A DNA stretch of 10,366 bases from X23 sp050251575. Its GTDB lineage: Bacteria > Bacillota > Clostridia > SK-Y3. How positions within the stretch are numbered: the first letter of the stretch is position 1; each line of letters begins with the position of its first letter. The DNA lies in NCBI GenBank assembly GCA_050251575.1, contig JBFWMP010000102.1:1-10366 (forward strand), read 5' to 3'. Positions 4,943 through 10,366 of this stretch are shown piece after piece. The notes beneath the pieces were generated by a model, which saw only the letters and a program-made list of their open reading frames with translations, did no database searches and was not told where the DNA came from. Made by a program: the position numbers and the translations under genes.

Positions 4943-7593
4943 TTGCTTTCACTAACCTTTTTCATGCTTTCCAGCCTCTCAATAACCTTTGCCAACATAT
5001 CCTCATACTTTTTACCCTTTTCTTTCTCTTCCTCAATTACATTAGCAGGTGCCTTGGATGTGAAACCGGCATTACTTAGCTTACCGTTAACCCGCTGCAC
5101 TTCCTTTTCTAGATTCTTACGTTCTTTTTCAAGCCTTTGAATTTCTTTCTCTTTATCAACCAAATCATCCAAAGGTATGAAAATTTCCGCTCCCTCTGTA
5201 ACCAAGGATACAGCATCCGCCGGAATGTCTTTCTTATCTTTTGAAATAAACACTTCGGAAGCACCTGCAGACTTTTCAAAAAATACTTTGCCATCTTGGA
5301 ACGTACCAACATCTGCTGTAACAATATATAGTTTTGCCTTTCGTGACGGAATTACATTCATCTCAGCTCTAACATTTCGAATGCTCTTAATTGCCGACAT
5401 AATTACATTCATCTGCTTTTCTTCCCTGTCAAAATTAAGCTCTTTATCATACTGCGGCCATGATGATATCATAATGCTCTCACCTTGATGGGGTAAATGC
5501 TGCCATATTTCTTCAGTAATAAAAGGCATAAACGGATGCAGCAGCTTTAGCGTATTGGAAAGAACGTATGTTAATACGTATTGAGCTTCCACCCTGCTCT
5601 TAGACTCCTTGTCATATAACCGTGGTTTTACAAGCTCAATATACCAGTCACAGAATTCATCCCAAATAAAATCGTATAACTTCTGCACTGCAATACCCAA
5701 TTCAAACTTATCAAGATTATCTGTAACTTCCCTTACAAGGTTATTATATCGACTGACAATCCATCTATCTTCCAACATCAGCTTATCTTGCTGCGGCAGC
5801 TTATTTTCCTTAACTTCCAGGTTCATCAATACAAATCTTGACGCATTCCATATCTTATTGGCAAAATTTCTGCTGGATTCTACTCTTTCCCAATAAAAAC
5901 GCATATCATTTCCCGGGGAATTACCGGTCGCAAGAGTGAATCTCAGCGCATCTGCTCCATATTTATCAATAACCTCAAGAGGGTCTATTCCATTGCCAAG
6001 AGACTTACTCATTTTTCTTCCTTCAGGGTCACGTACAATGCCATGAATGAAAACGTGTTTAAACGGTTCTTTTCCCATATGTTCCATTCCTGAGAAAATC
6101 ATGCGGGCAACCCAAAAGAATATAATATCATATCCTGTAACTAAGACGCTGGTGGGATAAAAATATCTTACGTCATCAGTATTGTCCGGCCACCCCAGTG
6201 TAGAAAATGGCCATAATGCTGAACTAAACCATGTATCCAATACATCCGCGTCTTGCTTTAACTTGCCTCCACATTTTGAACATTCTGTAATATCCTCTTT
6301 GGAAACAATCGTTTCACCGCACTCTTCACAATAAAAAGCAGGAATTCTGTGTCCCCACCACAACTGTCGTGAAATGCACCAGTCATGGACATTTTCCATC
6401 CAATTTAGATATGTCTTGCTGAATCTATCAGGAACAAATTCAATTGTACCATCCTTCACAACTTTTATCGCATCCTCAGCAAGCGGTTTCATTTTAACAA
6501 ACCATTGTTTTGAAGTAATGGGTTCTACTGTTGTTCTGCATCTATAGCATTGCCCAACGTTATGGACATGATCCTTCGTCTGCAGCAGTAAGCCTGCACT
6601 GGTCAAGTCTTCTACAATGGCCTTTCTCGCTTCGTAGCGGTCCATTCCTTCATATTTACCACCATACTGATTGATAGTTGCATCATCATTCATTACCTTA
6701 ATCTGAGGAAGATTATGTCTCATACCCACCTCAAAGTCATTAGGATCATGGGCAGGAGTAATTTTGACAGCACCGGTACCAAATTCCTTATCTACATATT
6801 CATCCGCAATTACAGGAATCTCCCTATTCACCAACGGCAGAATCAGCGTCTTTCCGGCTAGATGCTTATACCTTTCATCTTCCGGGTGTACTGCGACAGC
6901 CGTATCTCCTAACATGGTTTCAGGGCGGGTAGTTGCGATGGCAATAAATTCATCGCTATCTTTTACATAGTATTTTATATACCAAAAATGCCCTGCTTTT
7001 TCTTCATATTCTACTTCCGCATCTGAAAGAGCAGTAATACAGTTCGGGCACCAATTAATAATACGATTCCCCTGATAAATCAAACCTTTTTCATATAAAT
7101 TCACGAAAACTTCTCTCACTGCCTTGGAGCAGCCTTCATCCATCGTAAATCTCTCTCTGGACCAGTCACATGAATTTCCCAGCTTTTTTAACTGATTAGT
7201 AATACGGCTGCCATAAGTATGCTTCCAATCCCATACTCTTTCCAAGAATTTTTCTCTGCCCAAGTCATAACGCGTCAGGTCTTCCTCTTTTCTTAACATT
7301 TCTTCAACCTTTATCTGCGTTGCAATGCCGGCATGATCAGTTCCCGGAAGCCATAATGCACTATAACCCTGCATTCTTTTCCAACGGATCAATATGTCCT
7401 GCAAAGTTTCATCCAATGCATGTCCCATGTGCAGCTGACCCGTAACATTTGGCGGCGGAATCACAATAGTAAAAGGCTCCTTATCGTGGTCTACCTCTGC
7501 TTTAAAATAGCCCTTATCCATCCACTCCTGGTATAGCCTGTCTTCAACCTGATGGGGATCATATGTTTTTGCAATATTCATATTATCTTCCAT
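4939..7593 (-). CDS. valS: Valyl-tRNA synthetase
   Basis: Class I synthetase that charges tRNA-Val and edits mischarged Thr. The 884 residues match bacterial ValRS. The HIGH-type motif is PPPNVTGQLHMGH (46-58). The CP1 editing domain carries TTRPETMLGDTAVAV (221-235) and GTGAVKITPAHDPNDFEVG (272-290). A zinc ribbon has Cys pairs at 422/425 and 438/441 (CEECGE...CSKCGG), as in other Firmicute ValRS. KMSKS lies at 527-531 (GRKMSKSLGNGIDPLEV), and the anticodon-binding helical domain spans roughly 610-760. The C-terminal tRNA-binding coiled coil (about 815-880) is rich in Glu and Lys. The ATG at 7593-7591 follows AGGAGG at ideal spacing. The 59-aa gene upstream ends directly before this ribosome site, and folC overlaps its stop. 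A T-box leader precedes the unit. Confidence 0.99.
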   Translation of the reverse strand: MEDNMNIAKTYDPHQVEDRLYQEWMDKGYFKAEVDHDKEPFTIVIPPPNVTGQLHMGHALDETLQDILIRWKRMQGYSALWLPGTDHAGIATQIKVEEMLRKEEDLTRYDLGREKFLERVWDWKHTYGSRITNQLKKLGNSCDWSRERFTMDEGCSKAVREVFVNLYEKGLIYQGNRIINWCPNCITALSDAEVEYEEKAGHFWYIKYYVKDSDEFIAIATTRPETMLGDTAVAVHPEDERYKHLAGKTLILPLVNREIPVIADEYVDKEFGTGAVKITPAHDPNDFEVGMRHNLPQIKVMNDDATINQYGGKYEGMDRYEARKAIVEDLTSAGLLLQTKDHVHNVGQCYRCRTTVEPITSKQWFVKMKPLAEDAIKVVKDGTIEFVPDRFSKTYLNWMENVHDWCISRQLWWGHRIPAFYCEECGETIVSKEDITECSKCGGKLKQDADVLDTWFSSALWPFSTLGWPDNTDDVRYFYPTSVLVTGYDIIFFWVARMIFSGMEHMGKEPFKHVFIHGIVRDPEGRKMSKSLGNGIDPLEVIDKYGADALRFTLATGNSPGNDMRFYWERVESSRNFANKIWNASRFVLMNLEVKENKLPQQDKLMLEDRWIVSRYNNLVREVTDNLDKFELGIAVQKLYDFIWDEFCDWYIELVKPRLYDKESKSRVEAQYVLTYVLSNTLKLLHPFMPFITEEIWQHLPHQGESIMISSWPQYDKELNFDREEKQMNVIMSAIKSIRNVRAEMNVIPSRKAKLYIVTADVGTFQDGKVFFEKSAGASEVFISKDKKDIPADAVSLVTEGAEIFIPLDDLVDKEKEIQRLEKERKNLEKEVQRVNGKLSNAGFTSKAPANVIEEEKEKGKKYEDMLAKVIERLESMKKVSESK

Positions 7594-7607
7594 TTTTATA
7601 CCTCCTG

Positions 7608-7787
7608 TTATATATAGAATATTATTAACAATCCAACAATTACTATAAGCAGCCCTGCACTTTTAAGAAAGATAACCTGCTTTTCATCAGCGTCACTGCC
7701 TTTTATCTTTTTATATACATAATCAGCCTTATAGCTGATAAAAGCACCAACTGCCAATAGTGCAAATGCTAATATATCTGTAAACAT
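7608..7787 (-). CDS. Small two-helix membrane protein between the T-box and valS (59 aa, hypothetical)
   Basis: I do not recognise this family. An ATG at 7787-7785 is preceded by a perfect AGGAGG seven bases upstream, and the frame ends with TAA at 7610-7608, only a base or so before the valS AGGAGG. The protein has a first hydrophobic helix at about residues 3-18 (TDILAFALLAVGAFISY). A polar, charged loop follows (KADYVYKKIKGSDADEKQ), then a second helix at about 42-59 (KSAGLLIVIVGLLIIFYI) that runs to the C-terminus. Its start lies within 30 bases of the T-box terminator, so it is the first gene of the valine-regulated operon and its expression should follow tRNA-Val charging. Ribosome site, helix pattern and tight junction with valS support a real gene; function is unknown. 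Confidence 0.75.
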   Translation of the reverse strand: MFTDILAFALLAVGAFISYKADYVYKKIKGSDADEKQVIFLKSAGLLIVIVGLLIIFYI

Positions 7788-7803
7788 CCGATACCTCCTG
7801 ATA

Positions 7804-7840
7804 TAATAAAATAACCCCGTCCTTCAAATGAAGGACGGGG
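7804..7840 (-). terminator. T-box intrinsic terminator
   Basis: Arms 7840-7830 and 7825-7815 are perfect complements over 11 bases (CCCCGTCCTTC / GAAGGACGGGG) with a 4-base loop. On the minus strand TTATTTTATTAT follows. The first arm bases overlap those needed for the antiterminator, as expected of a T-box attenuator. The small ORF ribosome site begins about 10 bases downstream. Confidence 0.92.
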
Positions 7841-8059
7841 AACATTCCCGTGGTACCACCTTAATTCCCGTATTTATGTTTGACAACAAAAAACAGGCTC
7901 TTACTCAGCTTTAACGCAGCCACCGTTACAACTTACTTTTCATGTTCAGTTGTAAGACTCCGGAGCGACCTTCTGTACCTCTTTTCTAGAAAACTTCTCA
8001 GCCTTTGAGTCTTCCTCTCTTTAGAAATGCTTGCACATACTCTTCTCTTTCATAGTCAA
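7804..8059 (-). promoter_or_regulatory. T-box riboswitch leader, valine-type, controlling the valS operon
   Basis: The leader reads uncharged tRNA and prevents termination when it is bound. On the minus strand the T-box motif AAGGTGGTACCACGGG (7862-7847) matches the consensus AGGGUGGnACCGCG, with UGGU to pair with the tRNA ACCA end. Upstream are a perfect 8-bp hairpin (7955-7948/7933-7926, stem II/III region) and stem I elements AAGAGTA (8047-8041) and TTTCTA/TAGAAA. The presumed specifier is GTA (7978-7976), a valine codon, in the sequence AGAGGTACAGAAGG; GTC at 7969-7967 is the other valine triplet nearby. Bases ACGGGAA near 7870 can pair with TTCCCCGT in the terminator arm to form the antiterminator. 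The downstream gene valS fits the specifier. Confidence 0.93.
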
Positions 8060-8079
8060 TAAACAATATATCTAATCAC

Positions 8080-8155
8080 TGGTCGGAGTGGAGAGACTCG
8101 AACTCTCGGCCTCTTGGTCCCGAACCAAGCACGCTACCACCTGCGCTACACCCCG
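8080..8155 (-). tRNA. tRNA-Pro (anticodon CGG)
   Basis: A 76-base cloverleaf with CCA encoded. The acceptor stem CGGGGTG pairs with CACTCCG (one G-T). The D arm is GCGC/GCGT around AGGTGGTA. The anticodon stem is CTTGG/CCAAG with loop TTCGGGA, giving anticodon CGG for the CCG codon. The variable loop is AGGCC, the T arm GAGAG/CTCTC with loop TTCGAGT, and the discriminator base is A. No mismatch breaks a stem. It has its own near-consensus promoter 12 bases upstream, and the valS T-box leader starts about 20 bases downstream with no terminator visible between, so the two may share a transcript. Confidence 0.97.
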
Positions 8156-8167
8156 ACATACCATCAA

Positions 8168-8196
8168 ATTATAGCACTAAAACTTTCTATCGTCAA
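8168..8196 (-). promoter_or_regulatory. Strong sigma-A promoter for tRNA-Pro (and perhaps the valS leader)
   Basis: TTGACG (8196-8191), a 17-base spacer and a perfect TATAAT (8173-8168) lie on the minus strand; only the last base of the -35 departs from consensus. The -10 ends 12 bases before the first base of tRNA-Pro, giving a short 5' leader for RNase P removal. There is no equally good promoter between the tRNA and the T-box. Confidence 0.88.
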
Positions 8197-8245
8197 TCCC
8201 TGACATTTTCTTTTTATAGCTTATTACATTCACCCTTGCGCTAAG

Positions 8246-8800
8246 TTAAGAGCCATCTCTAACTTCCTGCCTGACTTGCTTAGGATATTTTATCTTTTTA
8301 AAATTAAGACTGTATCTTACAAGAGCAAAAACCCCACTGCCTACTGCTATGCCTATTAAAAATGTACTCTGCACAGCCGTTATATCCAATAGAATGATTG
8401 CTAAAATTGCTAAATAGAATAAAACTGTTGCAGCCTTACCATACCAAGAAGCACCGATTACTATCTTATCTCTATATAACACTAAACTTCCCACTACCAT
8501 CAGCATTTCTTTCGTCAAAAAAACATAAATTACCCATAAAGGAATAGCGTTTTTATATGTAAGACAAAAAATTACTGTCAGCTGCATAATCTTGTCAGCT
8601 AACGGATCCATTAATTTGCCCCATTTTGTAACCATATTATATTTACGGGCGATATATCCATCTAAAATATCTGTAACACCTGCTAAAAGAAATATCACAG
8701 AAGAAATGATGTAGTTTCTATCTATTTCTGAGAAGAAAAAGTAAACAAATACGGGCATCAACAGAAATCTAACAACAGTCAGCATATTTGGAATATTCAA
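8246..8800 (-). CDS. pgsA: CDP-diacylglycerol--glycerol-3-phosphate 3-phosphatidyltransferase
   Basis: Integral membrane enzyme that makes phosphatidylglycerol phosphate, the committed step to phosphatidylglycerol and cardiolipin. The 184 residues carry the complete CDP-alcohol phosphotransferase signature: Asp44, Asp47, Gly48, Ala51, Arg52, Gly61, Asp65 and Asp69, with the family spacing D-x2-DG-x2-AR-x8-G-x3-D-x3-D. Several hydrophobic helices follow (about 10-23, 30-42, 78-96, 119-137, 144-160). The N-terminus MNIPNMLTVVRF is typical of PgsA. The start is TTG at 8800-8798, four bases after TGAGGTGA (8812-8805). The ATG at codon 6 would cut the conserved N-terminus and lacks a ribosome site. 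A promoter lies upstream; the tRNA-Pro promoter begins about 50 bases after the stop. Confidence 0.96.
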   Translation of the reverse strand: MNIPNMLTVVRFLLMPVFVYFFFSEIDRNYIISSVIFLLAGVTDILDGYIARKYNMVTKWGKLMDPLADKIMQLTVIFCLTYKNAIPLWVIYVFLTKEMLMVVGSLVLYRDKIVIGASWYGKAATVLFYLAILAIILLDITAVQSTFLIGIAVGSGVFALVRYSLNFKKIKYPKQVRQEVRDGS

Positions 8801-8858
8801 CTGATCACCTCAATTGTTAATATTTTGATGACTTATAGCATACCTTTATCTATTATAT

Positions 8859-8887
8859 ATTATACGTAAATATAAAGTAAAGGTAAA
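8859..8887 (-). promoter_or_regulatory. Sigma-A promoter upstream of pgsA
   Basis: TTTACC (8887-8882), a 17-base spacer and a perfect TATAAT (8864-8859) lie on the minus strand. They are about 60 bases upstream of the pgsA TTG start and just after the thioesterase stop. The -35 matches four of six bases. The region is AT-rich, but the spacing and the exact -10 make it credible. Confidence 0.65.
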
Positions 8888-8903
8888 CATCGGATAATTA
8901 TCT

Positions 8904-9329
8904 CTAATTACCGTCTTTACTCAGCTGCTGCAGATTTTCCCACAAAACATTATTTACCTTCTTGAGATTTATCGGCTTAATATCTCTATTTACACATGCA
9001 TGTACTGTTCTTCCTTCTGATATAATCTTTTGATCCTTATCTCTAATTACCTCATAACAAAAAACAATTTTCGCTCCCCTCACCTCCTGTATCCAAGTTC
9101 GTATAATCAACTCATCCTGATATTTTGCACCCTCTTTATAGATACAAGAACTCTGAATAAGAGGAAACAATATCCCTTGATTTTCTAGTTCTCCATAAGA
9201 CAAACCTGTATATTGAAAAAATTCAGTTCTTCCCACTTCAAACCATGCATAATAGTTAGAATGATGTACTATCCCCATCTGATCCGTTTCAACATATCTT
9301 ACCTTAACTTTAGTTTCATTAACGTATAT
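8904..9329 (-). CDS. Acyl-CoA thioesterase of the YbgC/4-hydroxybenzoyl-CoA hotdog family, apparent AUA start
   Basis: Hotdog-fold thioesterase that would hydrolyse short or medium acyl-CoA or acyl-ACP in the cytoplasm; the substrate cannot be told from sequence. With the start proposed here it has 141 residues, the family's normal size. The signature VRYVETDQMGIVHHSNYYAW spans about 10-29, with Asp16 at the catalytic Asp position of YbgC/4HBT proteins, then FEVGRTEFF. The first in-frame ATG, at 9278, would begin at Met18 and delete Asp16 and the first beta strand. The frame stays open upstream to a TAG about 70 bases away but has no ATG, GTG or TTG. The AUA at 9329-9327 lies five bases after AGGGGGTG, giving (M)YVNETKVKVRY. 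A good sigma-A promoter precedes it. Confidence 0.85.
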   Translation of the reverse strand: MYVNETKVKVRYVETDQMGIVHHSNYYAWFEVGRTEFFQYTGLSYGELENQGILFPLIQSSCIYKEGAKYQDELIIRTWIQEVRGAKIVFCYEVIRDKDQKIISEGRTVHACVNRDIKPINLKKVNNVLWENLQQLSKDGN

Positions 9330-9334
9330 ACTAA

Positions 9335-9342
9335 CACCCCCT
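9335..9342 (-). promoter_or_regulatory. Ribosome binding site that decides the thioesterase start
   Basis: AGGGGGTG on the minus strand lies five bases before the in-frame AUA at 9329-9327. No other in-frame start codon sits at usable spacing. The internal ATG at 9278 has no purine-rich site before it (GTTGAAACGGATCAG). Confidence 0.6.
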
Positions 9343-9380
9343 AAACCCTAAGTTTCCAAAGATGCTTCTGAACCAGGAAT

Positions 9381-9409
9381 ATTATATAAGAACAAATGCT
9401 CAACATCAA
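9381..9409 (-). promoter_or_regulatory. Sigma-A promoter upstream of the thioesterase gene
   Basis: TTGATG (9409-9404), a 17-base spacer and a perfect TATAAT (9386-9381) lie on the minus strand. The predicted transcript starts near 9374 and gives a leader of about 45 bases before the AUA start. Spacing and -10 are consensus; the -35 matches four of six bases. Confidence 0.72.
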
Positions 9410-9490
9410 CAAGGCACACTCTTATGAAAATAGCATGCCCTGTTCTTAGCTAAGTAATTGTAGTAATAGATTCGTCCCCAAATTCCATTG

Positions 9491-9521
9491 TTTTTAAGCT
9501 CCAAGCTCCAAGCTATTAGCT
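9491..9521. repeat. Short tandem AGCT-rich repeat after pyk
   Basis: On the minus strand, just after the pyk stop, an AAGCT-AAT-AGCTT mini-palindrome is followed by two tandem copies of the heptamer TGGAGCT and then TAAAAACA. The 5-bp hairpin could be part of a weak terminator, but there is no proper T run. The unit is too short to assign to a known element. Confidence 0.4.
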
Positions 9522-9523
9522 TC

Positions 9524-10366
9524 TTACAGTACCTTCGTTACTCCATTATATACCAAACCTCTTGCACCATCAATAGTTACAGTGGTACCGTTCTTAAGAA
9601 TTTCCGTAGCTCCTTTTGCTCCGGTAACTACAGGAATATCCAGTGTCATTCCTACAATAGCTGCATGAGAGCTTACACCGCTTTCCTCAGCAATGATACC
9701 ACTCGCTTTCTTTAGAATTGGAAGCAGCTCATTCGAAGTTGCATGAATAACCAAAATATCCCCTTCGTTAAATTCTCTTAATGCTTGTTCAATGTTATCG
9801 GCAACACATAAATTACCGCTGACAGAGAGATTATTTACACGAGTACCTTCAACCAGTACATGTCCGACAGTATGGACTTTTACTATATTTGTCGTTCCGC
9901 TGATTCCCACAGGTATGCCTGCAGTAATAACTACCAGATTGCCATTTTTAATCATATCTGAACGCAGTGCTGTGTCTACAGCATGATCGAATAATTCATC
10001 CGTATTTTCTTTCGTTTCTGACAAGAAAGGATATACACCCCATGAAAGAGCCAGCTGCCTATAAACCTTCTCCGAAATAGTTGTAGCAATAATAGGACAT
10101 GCAGGTCTGAATTTTGATACCATCCTGGCAGTATGCCCTGACTTTGTTACTGAGATAATGGCCGATGCCCCTAAGTCATGTGCCGTGGTACAAGTCGCAT
10201 GGCTTATTGCATTAGTTACATTAGGCTTCATATTATAATCTGTAATAGCAAATCTTTTCTTATAATCGATGGAATGTTCTGTCCTTGTTGCTATGCTGGA
10301 CATTGTTATAACACTTTCTACAGGATATTTTCCCACAGAGGTTTCTCCTGAAAGCATGATGGCACT
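9524..10366 (-). CDS. pyk: Pyruvate kinase, C-terminal part (5' end outside window)
   Basis: Glycolytic enzyme converting phosphoenolpyruvate and ADP to pyruvate and ATP. The visible 280 codons begin SAIMLSGETSVGKYPVE, the end of the TIM-barrel catalytic domain; the active-site Lys and Arg motifs lie outside the window. The alpha/beta C-terminal (allosteric) domain follows, with ATCTTAHDLGASAIISVTKS and MVSKFRPACPIIATT. After about residue 180 comes the extra PEP-utilising, phosphohistidine-type domain known from many Bacilli and Clostridia. It includes ASGIIAEESGVSSHAAIVGM and DIPVVTGAKGATEILKNGTT, with the domain's His (SSHAAIV) intact. The gene ends with TAA at 9526-9524. Thus this is the long, about 580-residue form of the enzyme. 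It probably ends its own transcription unit, since the next gene has its own promoter. Confidence 0.96.
   Translation of the reverse strand, partial: SAIMLSGETSVGKYPVESVITMSSIATRTEHSIDYKKRFAITDYNMKPNVTNAISHATCTTAHDLGASAIISVTKSGHTARMVSKFRPACPIIATTISEKVYRQLALSWGVYPFLSETKENTDELFDHAVDTALRSDMIKNGNLVVITAGIPVGISGTTNIVKVHTVGHVLVEGTRVNNLSVSGNLCVADNIEQALREFNEGDILVIHATSNELLPILKKASGIIAEESGVSSHAAIVGMTLDIPVVTGAKGATEILKNGTTVTIDGARGLVYNGVTKVL

Noticed and set aside
3666..6970. Plus-strand open frames inside folC and valS
   Set aside because: They are antisense to genes with complete family motifs, lack ribosome sites and have no domain resemblance.
8056..8080. A separate promoter between tRNA-Pro and the T-box leader
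   Set aside because: TATATT-like sequence is present, but the -35 would fall inside the tRNA 3' half and no reasonable match is found there.
8904..9278. Thioesterase starting at the internal ATG (124 aa)
   Set aside because: That start has no ribosome site and removes the conserved ETDQ segment with the catalytic Asp, while the upstream in-frame sequence clearly continues the family signature.
9279..9345. Frameshift at the 5' end of the thioesterase gene, joining to an ATG at 9318-9316 in another frame
   Set aside because: That frame stops after six codons (MKLKLR), and the gene's own frame already reads family-like sequence (NETKVKVRY) without any shift.
9491..9523. Rho-independent terminator after pyk
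   Set aside because: The only hairpin is a 5-bp stem and it is not followed by a T run on the minus strand; termination here is unproven.

Overview
The window looks like chromosome of a low-GC, endospore-forming member of the Clostridia. The evidence is the spoIIA (spoIIAA-spoIIAB-sigF) operon next to spoVAC, AT-rich intergenic DNA, strong GGAGG-type ribosome sites, frequent TTG/GTG starts, and a T-box leader in front of valS. The species cannot be fixed from the sequence alone. Every gene I can support lies on the minus strand, so transcription runs from the high coordinates to the low ones.

Layout in transcription order (right to left). Positions 10366-9524 hold the C-terminal part of pyruvate kinase with its extra phosphohistidine-type domain. 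After a 194-base gap with a good sigma-A promoter comes a YbgC-like hotdog thioesterase (9329-8904). Its only sensible start appears to be AUA. Another sigma-A promoter precedes pgsA (8800-8246). A near-consensus promoter then drives tRNA-Pro(CGG) (8155-8080). Only about 20 bases later a valine-type T-box leader begins (8059-7804), with terminator and T-box motif. It controls an apparent operon: an undescribed 59-aa two-helix membrane protein (7787-7608), valS (7593-4939), folC (4942-3650, ATGA overlap) and probably a membrane-anchored TPR protein (3584-2490).

A perfect 32-bp inverted repeat (2422-2489) starts at the base after the TPR stop codon and separates that unit from the sporulation operon. 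A well-matched sigma-H promoter (2343-2371) then drives spoIIAA, spoIIAB and sigF, the module that activates the first forespore sigma factor. A long hairpin with a T run ends this operon. A separate unit follows: a 51-aa single-pass membrane protein (584-429) and spoVAC (367-1, cut by the window edge), expected to be forespore-expressed.

Functionally the window combines housekeeping (glycolysis, phospholipid headgroup synthesis, Val-tRNA charging, folate polyglutamylation) with early and late forespore genes. No phage, CRISPR, defence or biosynthetic system is visible. The most interesting items are the two small membrane proteins, the AUA-start thioesterase, the tRNA/T-box tandem and the large palindrome.
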